In this document: one piece after another, positions 13,221 through 18,037 of the stretch
Position numbering within the stretch: position 1 is the first letter of the stretch
How the letters are laid out: every line of letters begins with the position of its first letter
DNA from: Lachnoclostridium sp. UBA1434
GTDB taxonomy: Bacteria; Bacillota; Clostridia; Lachnospirales; Lachnospiraceae
Reading direction: 5' to 3'
DNA length: 18,037 nucleotides
Assembly (NCBI GenBank): GCA_002329645.1
Contig: DCTS01000062.1
Coordinates: forward strand, 6,820 to 24,856
Position numbers and translations under genes: made by a program
The notes under the pieces: generated by a model
The model's database searches: none
Told to the model about the DNA's origin: nothing
Seen by the model: the letters and a program-made list of their open reading frames with translations, nothing else

Positions 13221-14921
13221 TTATTCAACGGGCTTATACCAGGATATTTCACCGTTTTCAAGGGCTGTTTGAAAATCGGGAGCCAGATCAGGTGCACTGC
13301 CGCCGTAATGCTTGAAATAGCTTTCAGGATACAGCGGCTTCTTTTTTATCTTAATACTGTCAGTATCGACAGTAGGGTCCTCACCCTCCCTAACCTTTCG
13401 GGCAACCACTATTGTACGATAATTTCTCAACTCGTATGAGCAGGTGGAAAGGGTAAGTATCTGGTCATTTTCATTGATATCAACATCATCTATTTGATAG
13501 ATTGAGCGGATTCTAAGCTGGTATATAAAATTCATATAATCCATGTCGTTTCTAAAGGTAGACTTCATGTAGTCGAAGAAATCCCCCTTGTCGTCATTTC
13601 CCGGTGTTATAAATACGGAAAAGACCTTCCATAGACCTGTTTCATAAATTGTATCAAAATTAATTATCGGATGTTCAATTAAGAATTTCTTTTCTTTATA
13701 ATCCACAAGATGATGGAACATGCTGTCGGTGGATTTCATATTATGGCCATGGATTACATAGTTCTTAGTCCTTTTTTCAACCGAGGATCTGACGTCAAGT
13801 ATCAGGCTTCCTGATTTTAACTGTTCTTTGGAAGACCACTCCCTGTAAAGATAAAACTCCGGATCCGGTTCGTCAGCGCCTGATTGCATGACAACCAGGT
13901 CAATCTTTGTATCATTCTCTCCATTAATATTATTGATGGTCAGCCAGCCCTTCACATCCTCATTAACCCTTAAAAGATTTGTGAAAGCCAGAAGCCTTCC
14001 CTTGCTGTCTCTAGTGGGATCCGGTGTCGGAGTCGGTTCCTTGGGTTTATCGGGTTCAGTATCCTCATTCACGGCATCCTCATTATCTGCAGCATCCTCA
14101 TCAATTAATGATACATCTTCTTCAGTATCATCTTCTTCAGCATCATCTTCTTCGTCAGGTCCTTCAGGTATGGGTGTTGCAGCTTCATCGGTCGAATCGG
14201 AGATAACAGGCCTTCTGTATAAGGATTGGGCTTCTTCAATTGATTTGTTCATCCTGTAAGGCAGTATAAAAACTTCATTTATAAATAACCCTGTGAAAAC
14301 AAAGAAGCCTATTGTGCATAATATTCTTAAGGTCTTAAATATGAGTCTTTTACGTCTTTTATTACTTGATTGCTGCTTTTTTGCTTCCTCCGGCACTTCT
14401 GACTTATCAATCCAGGTTTCAACAGCAGTCACATCACCGTCTTCATCATTCTCCTGCTCAGTTGCCGCCTCATCCGGATTAACATCATCAGGATCAGAAA
14501 CCGCATCTTTATCCTTCATATCCTCATTCTGTGCGGAAACAAAATCCTGATCAGATTTGCTTTCATTTTGTACGGAATCGGCTCCCGGATTGTTTTCATC
14601 CTGTATGGATTCTATTTCCTGAGCGCTTTTATTTTTTTCAGAGTCGGCTTCCTGACTGCCTTCATGCTGTACAGAAGCAGCCTTCTGATTGATTTCATTT
14701 TGTATTGGAGCAGTTTCCTGTACTTGCTTGTCTTCATTATGTACGGAAGCGGGACCATGTTCTGTAGTATTCTCGTTTTGAACAAAAGCCGCATCCTGAC
14801 TGACCACATTTTGAACAGATGCCGAAGCATCAGCTTTAGAAGACCGTGAGTTAATATTGGCGGTATATTTACCGGTATTAACCTTTGCGTGATTGTGCGC
14901 CTTCTTCTTTCGCTTTGCCAT
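13221..14921 (-). CDS. Class B sortase with long repeat-rich cytoplasmic N-terminus
   Basis: A 566-residue protein, more than twice the usual sortase length. Order: a Lys-rich start; a hydrophilic region with nine V/I-Q-N-E-like repeats beginning at 36, 47, 60, 73, 84, 95, 106, 117 and 130; an acidic stretch to about 185; a membrane segment (about 192-220); an acidic and PTPTPDPT linker (240-305); and the sortase domain (about 308-515). Catalytic residues are His393 (GHN), Cys494 (TLSTCS) and Arg502 (NYRTIVV). The Cys-to-Arg spacing and overall sequence fit class B, which anchors or polymerises surface proteins. Positive residues before the membrane segment predict the repeat region inside the cell, which is unusual. 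No LPxTG or NPxTx substrate is in the window. AAGGAG lies 7 nt before the start. Confidence 0.9.
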   Translation of the reverse strand: MAKRKKKAHNHAKVNTGKYTANINSRSSKADASASVQNVVSQDAAFVQNENTTEHGPASVHNEDKQVQETAPIQNEINQKAASVQHEGSQEADSEKNKSAQEIESIQDENNPGADSVQNESKSDQDFVSAQNEDMKDKDAVSDPDDVNPDEAATEQENDEDGDVTAVETWIDKSEVPEEAKKQQSSNKRRKRLIFKTLRILCTIGFFVFTGLFINEVFILPYRMNKSIEEAQSLYRRPVISDSTDEAATPIPEGPDEEDDAEEDDTEEDVSLIDEDAADNEDAVNEDTEPDKPKEPTPTPDPTRDSKGRLLAFTNLLRVNEDVKGWLTINNINGENDTKIDLVVMQSGADEPDPEFYLYREWSSKEQLKSGSLILDVRSSVEKRTKNYVIHGHNMKSTDSMFHHLVDYKEKKFLIEHPIINFDTIYETGLWKVFSVFITPGNDDKGDFFDYMKSTFRNDMDYMNFIYQLRIRSIYQIDDVDINENDQILTLSTCSYELRNYRTIVVARKVREGEDPTVDTDSIKIKKKPLYPESYFKHYGGSAPDLAPDFQTALENGEISWYKPVE

Positions 14922-14953
14922 ATGACAGCTCCTTATCTAATAATCGTGAGATA

Positions 14954-14982
14954 ATTATACAACGACAAAGCTATCTCGTAAA
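14954..14982 (-). promoter_or_regulatory. Promoter of the sortase gene
   Basis: On the minus strand TATAAT (14954-14959) is preceded at 17 bp by TTTACG (14977-14982, 4 of 6). It lies 33 bp before the start codon, so the leader is short. Confidence 0.55.
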
Positions 14983-14991
14983 GATAAATAA

Positions 14992-15018
14992 CCTGAGCAT
15001 ATTATGAATAATATCAGG
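14992..15018. repeat. Palindrome between the divergent sortase and carboxypeptidase genes
   Basis: CCTGA (14992-14996) pairs with TCAGG (15014-15018), and TATTA (15000-15004) pairs with TAATA (15009-15013), around TGAA with a 3-nt bulge on the left. It lies 10 bp beyond the sortase -35 and 36 bp before the carboxypeptidase start. It could be an operator for the divergent pair. The carboxypeptidase promoter itself is not clear. Confidence 0.4.
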
Positions 15019-15053
15019 CATGCACAAATAATCTGAATTAAGGAGCGGATAGG

Positions 15054-16376
15054 ATGATAGGTCTTATGAAGATATGTAAAATTACAGGTATTATTGCACT
15101 GCTTGCAGCAATAGCATTGCTTTCAAAATTTAACTATATAGACCCGGAGGCATATGAGGAAGGAAAAAGCGATAGTCCGGATACAGGCGCCTACAGCCTT
15201 GAGGATGAGGTAAAAAAAGAAAACCAGTCGGCAAATTCGAATCAGAAAGAAGATTCAAATGAGAATGATAATTTGCATATACCGGAAAGCAACACGAAAG
15301 AGCAAAGTAATGAAGAAATTAAGCTTAATGCAATATCTGCTGTACTTATGGATGCAGCCAACGGGCGTCTGTTATACAAGAAGAATGCTTTCAAAGAATT
15401 GCCTATGGCAAGTACAACTAAAATAATGACCTGCATTATTGCTTTGGAAAATGCAGAGCTTTCAGATATAGTTACAGTATCCTCCTATGCAGCAAGGATG
15501 CCGGATGTCCAGCTTAACATAAGGACGGGAGAGCAGTATTACCTTAAGGATCTGCTATACTCGTTAATGCTGGCAAGCCATAATGATGTTGCTGTTGCAA
15601 TTGCAGAGCATGTGGGAGGCAGTGTCGAGGGCTTTGCAACAATGATGAACGATAAAGCCAGAATGCTTGGTTGTAATAATACAAATTTTGTAACACCCAA
15701 CGGACTTGATGCCGCCGGGCACTACACCACGGCAAGGGATTTGGCTGTTATTGCTGCTTATGCAATACAAAACAAAAAATTCCTGGAGATAACCAATACC
15801 TCCTCATACAAATTCTGCGAGCTCATTAACAGAAGGAGCTTTACAGTTTCTAATAAAAACAAATTCCTGTATATGATGGAAGGAGCAATAGGCGTTAAGA
15901 CGGGCTTTACGGGATCAGCAGGCTACTGCTTTGTGGGCGCAGTAAAAAGGACGGATCGCACATTGATTTCAGTAGTACTTGGCTGCGGCTGGCCGCCGAA
16001 CAAGAGCCTGAAATGGAAGGATACCGTTAAGCTTATGAATTACGGAATAGATAACTATAAATTAAGACAAATATTTGAGTATACAGATCTTGCTCCCGTA
16101 CCGGTTGAAAAGGGTGTGAAGAAGTATGTAAATCTAAGTATTGACGGAGATTTGAAGCTTTTAATGAGAGACGACGAAACCGTAAGTGTAAAGTATGAGG
16201 TGTCAGATATACTCAAGGCTCCTGTTCAGGCTAATGCAATAGCGGGCTATGCCAATTACTACATTGACAGAGAACTGTATGCCAGGCTTCCAATATATAC
16301 TGCCGAGGAAGTTTTGAAGCTCAACCTGCCGTTTTGCATAAAAAAGGTTACGGATTATCTGCTAATGGATTTTTAG
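15054..16376 (+). CDS. D-alanyl-D-alanine carboxypeptidase, second copy (S11 family)
   Basis: A 440-residue S11 penicillin-binding protein that removes the terminal D-Ala of peptidoglycan stem peptides. The N-terminal hydrophobic segment (about 10-24) has no clear cleavage site and may remain as a membrane anchor. A hydrophilic Asn/Glu/Ser-rich linker (35-90) follows, which the copy at 7539-8768 lacks. Catalytic motifs are Ser120-x-x-Lys123 (ASTTK), Ser175-His-Asn177 and Lys282-Thr-Gly284. A C-terminal beta domain follows from about 345. TAAGGAG (15039-15044) is 9 nt before ATG 15054; a second in-frame ATG at 15066 is too far from it. It is divergent from the sortase gene. The different anchoring suggests a different place of action from the first copy. 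Confidence 0.92.
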   Translation: MIGLMKICKITGIIALLAAIALLSKFNYIDPEAYEEGKSDSPDTGAYSLEDEVKKENQSANSNQKEDSNENDNLHIPESNTKEQSNEEIKLNAISAVLMDAANGRLLYKKNAFKELPMASTTKIMTCIIALENAELSDIVTVSSYAARMPDVQLNIRTGEQYYLKDLLYSLMLASHNDVAVAIAEHVGGSVEGFATMMNDKARMLGCNNTNFVTPNGLDAAGHYTTARDLAVIAAYAIQNKKFLEITNTSSYKFCELINRRSFTVSNKNKFLYMMEGAIGVKTGFTGSAGYCFVGAVKRTDRTLISVVLGCGWPPNKSLKWKDTVKLMNYGIDNYKLRQIFEYTDLAPVPVEKGVKKYVNLSIDGDLKLLMRDDETVSVKYEVSDILKAPVQANAIAGYANYYIDRELYARLPIYTAEEVLKLNLPFCIKKVTDYLLMDF

Positions 16377-16408
16377 TCATAATTTATAGCATTTATATAA
16401 TTCGTGAT

Positions 16409-16437
16409 TTGAATCAAAGACATATACAGATTATAAT
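16409..16437 (+). promoter_or_regulatory. fprA: Promoter of fprA
   Basis: TTGAAT (16409-16414) and TATAAT (16432-16437) are exactly 17 bp apart. Transcription would begin near 16444, giving a leader of about 150 nt that consists almost wholly of the periodic array. Confidence 0.75.
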
Positions 16438-16589
16438 GATATAAACAGGATAAGTTAGTAAGATTGCTTTAGTCAGATAACCGAAACATATTAATCGAAA
16501 CAGGTAACTAAAACAGGATATCCGAAACAAAATAATTGTTTCAAGATAACTGAAACAAAAACTTTAACAAGATAACTTTATCAAGGAGG
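16438..16589 (+). repeat. Decayed ~14-bp periodic array forming the fprA leader
   Basis: From the -10 box to the ribosome binding site the sequence can be cut into about ten units of 11-15 bp (mostly 13-14), many ending in GAT. The central units at 16479, 16493, 16506, 16520, 16534 and 16548 fit AAYYGAAACARGAT. The core GAAACA or AAAACA starts at 16483, 16497, 16510, 16524 and 16552, with an inverted TGTTTC at 16537 exactly where the missing copy should be. The array contains no gene. Confidence 0.65.
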
Positions 16590-16595
16590 TACATT

Positions 16596-17786
16596 ATGGG
16601 AAAGAAAATAACTGATAAGGTAACATGGGTAGGCAAGGTGGATTGGGAGCTTAAAAGCTTCCACGGGCATGAGTATTCAACCTGGAGAGGCTCCTCATAT
16701 AATTCATATCTGATAAGGGATGAAAAAACAGCGCTTATAGATACGGTATGGCAGCCATATGATAAGGAGTTTGTACAACGTCTGAAAAATGAGATTGATT
16801 TAAACAGCATTGATTATATCATAATAAACCACAGCGAAATAGACCACAGCGGCGCTTTGCCCGAGCTTATGAGGGAGATTCCCAACACTCCTATATACTG
16901 CACGTCTAACGGAGCCAAAATCCTTAAGGGACATTACCATAATGACTGGAATTTTGTAACCGTCAAAACAGGAGACACACTTAAGCTCGGAGAGACTGCC
17001 TTAACCTTTATTGAAGCGCCCATGCTGCATTGGCCTGATTCCATGTTTACTTATATGAACGGCGATAATATACTGTTTTCAAATGATGCCTTCGGCCAGC
17101 ATTATGCTACTGAATCACTTTATAACGATTTGGCGGATACTTCGGAGATTTATGAGGAAGCCATCAAGTATTATGCCAATATTCTCACACCGTTCAGCAA
17201 GCTGGTGGTCAGGAAGATTGAGGAAGTGCTTGCCTTTGGCCTCCCGTTGAGCATGATATGCACAAGCCACGGAGTTATATGGAAGAACAACCCCGTACAG
17301 ATTGTGGAACAATACCTTAATTGGGCCAAAGATTATAAGGAAAATCAGATTACCATAATATATGATACCATGTGGAATTCGACAAGAAAGATGGCAGAAG
17401 CCATAGCATGCGGCATCGAGGAGGCTGATGCGCAGGTAACGGTAAAGCTTTTGAATGCGTCCAAGGATGATAAGAACGACATTATCACACAGATATTCAA
17501 ATCTAAGGGCATAGTGCTCGGATCACCCGTAGTGAATAATGAGATTCTTCACTCGATATCAGGTCTTATGGAAATGGTCAAAGGCTTGAAATTCAAGGGC
17601 AAGAAAGCGGCAGCCTTTGGAAGCTATGGATGGAGCGGTGAAAATGTAAAGCTTCTGAACGGTAAGCTTAAGGATGCAGGCTTCGATGTTGTTAACGACG
17701 GTATTCGTTCACTCTGGGTTCCGGATGAAGATGAACTGAGCAAAATAAGGGATTTCGGAAGGACACTCGCTGAAAAAATGGCATAG
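16596..17786 (+). CDS. fprA: FprA family A-type flavoprotein (flavodiiron protein)
   Basis: A 396-residue two-domain flavodiiron protein. The N-terminal metallo-beta-lactamase-like domain (about 1-248) carries a complete di-iron site: His79-x-Glu81-x-Asp83-His84 (NHSEIDH), His145 (LHW), Asp164 (SNDAFG) and His225 (TSHG). The C-terminal flavodoxin domain (252-396) binds FMN, with the phosphate loop DTMWNSTRKMA (257-267). Such enzymes reduce O2 to water or NO to N2O in the cytoplasm of anaerobes, taking electrons from rubredoxin or a reductase. No fused rubredoxin or reductase domain is present, and no separate rubredoxin gene is in the window. AAGGAGG (16583-16589) is 6 nt before ATG. The single gene has its own promoter and a repeat-built leader. 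Confidence 0.95.
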   Translation: MGKKITDKVTWVGKVDWELKSFHGHEYSTWRGSSYNSYLIRDEKTALIDTVWQPYDKEFVQRLKNEIDLNSIDYIIINHSEIDHSGALPELMREIPNTPIYCTSNGAKILKGHYHNDWNFVTVKTGDTLKLGETALTFIEAPMLHWPDSMFTYMNGDNILFSNDAFGQHYATESLYNDLADTSEIYEEAIKYYANILTPFSKLVVRKIEEVLAFGLPLSMICTSHGVIWKNNPVQIVEQYLNWAKDYKENQITIIYDTMWNSTRKMAEAIACGIEEADAQVTVKLLNASKDDKNDIITQIFKSKGIVLGSPVVNNEILHSISGLMEMVKGLKFKGKKAAAFGSYGWSGENVKLLNGKLKDAGFDVVNDGIRSLWVPDEDELSKIRDFGRTLAEKMA

Positions 17787-17788
17787 CT

Positions 17789-17811
17789 TTTTCTGCCTTA
17801 AGAAAATTTTT
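17789..17811 (+). terminator. Weak terminator after fprA
   Basis: A 6-bp AT-rich stem (TTTTCT with AGAAAA, 6-nt loop) is followed by five T residues, 3 bp after the fprA stop codon. The T-run fits a terminator but the stem is weak, so read-through is likely. Confidence 0.4.
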
Positions 17812-17840
17812 ATAAATTCGTAAAAAAAATGAAACCATTA

Positions 17841-17886
17841 CCCGCCCTTATTCGTTTATATATCATAAGAAAAAATAAAGGGCGGG
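17841..17886 (+). promoter_or_regulatory. GC-rich hairpin covering the ribosome binding site of the last gene
   Basis: 17841-17852 pairs with 17874-17886 (12 pairs, one bulged A; core CCCGCCC with GGGCGGG). The right arm ends 6 nt before ATG 17893 and includes the only purine-rich sequence that could bind the ribosome. Folding would hide it. Only ATATTT follows, so it is a poor terminator, although it may also act on fprA read-through. Confidence 0.5.
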
Positions 17887-17892
17887 ATATTT

Positions 17893-18037
17893 ATGATGAA
17901 ACTAATCCATCGCTGCGGTAAAAGTAAGTACAGATACTTTTTAAGCGGACTGCTATTTGCATGCATTTCTGTTGCGGCTCTGATATTTTGCATTATGGCT
18001 ATAAAGGGTAAGCATATGTCCGGTCCTGAGATAATGC
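17893..18037 (+). CDS. N-terminal part of a membrane or secreted protein, cut by the window end
   Basis: Forty-eight codons are visible, beginning with two ATGs (17893 and 17896). A basic start (KLIHRCGKSKYRYF) is followed by a hydrophobic segment of about 20 residues (LSGLLFACISVAALIFCIMA) and then KGKHMSGPEIM. This is a signal anchor or signal peptide; no lipobox is seen. The family is not recognisable from this part. The ribosome binding site is weak (GGGCGGG) and lies in the arm of a stable hairpin, so translation may be regulated. Confidence 0.6.
   Translation, partial: MMKLIHRCGKSKYRYFLSGLLFACISVAALIFCIMAIKGKHMSGPEIM

Noticed and set aside
13888..14850. Serine-rich plus-strand frames opposite the sortase
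   Set aside because: They are complements of the acidic linker and the Q-N-E repeats, without start signals.
16438..16589. CRISPR array
   Set aside because: Units are only about 14 bp with no unique spacers and no cas genes nearby. The same applies to the 19-bp repeats at 1-64.

Overview
The window looks like chromosomal DNA of a low-GC anaerobic Firmicute, most likely a clostridium of the Lachnospiraceae type. This is inferred from strong AGGAGG-type ribosome binding sites, AT-rich spacers, ScpA/ScpB, a class B sortase, an FprA-type flavodiiron protein and Gram-positive wall enzymes with no outer-membrane genes. No rRNA, tRNA, CRISPR array, insertion sequence or prophage module was found.

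Region 1 (1-1280): the end of a 19-bp tandem repeat lies upstream of a XerD-like tyrosine recombinase that has lost several catalytic residues. An intrinsic terminator and a stretch with possible gene debris follow. Region 2 (1280-4120) is accessory-looking: a GNAT acetyltransferase with an abnormal, truncated C terminus, a second intact GNAT, a glyoxalase-I-like VOC protein, a nitroreductase and an NAD(P)H-dependent FMN reductase that starts with TTG. These are small stress or detoxification enzymes separated by spacers that carry unassigned open-frame fragments.

Region 3 (4220-6800): a DAHP synthase (first step of aromatic amino acid synthesis) on the minus strand, with its own consensus promoter, is divergent from a pyrimidine-nucleoside phosphorylase. 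Region 4 (6880-11460): a membrane-anchored protein with two Ig-like repeats, a D-Ala-D-Ala carboxypeptidase, a palindrome-rich 396-bp spacer, then a probable operon of membrane metallophosphoesterase, scpA and scpB (chromosome condensation and segregation).

Region 5 (11610-16380) is a cell-envelope group: an SGNH-hydrolase lipoprotein, a convergent class B sortase with an unusual repeat-rich cytoplasmic N-terminus, and a second D-Ala-D-Ala carboxypeptidase divergent from the sortase. Region 6 (16380-18037): an FprA flavodiiron protein (O2/NO reduction) whose leader is a decayed 14-bp periodic array, then the start of a membrane protein that runs off the window.

No complete new multi-gene system is evident. 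The most unusual items are the active-site-degenerate XerD homologue next to tandem repeats, the sortase with nine cytoplasmic repeats of 11 or 13 residues, and the periodic leader of fprA.
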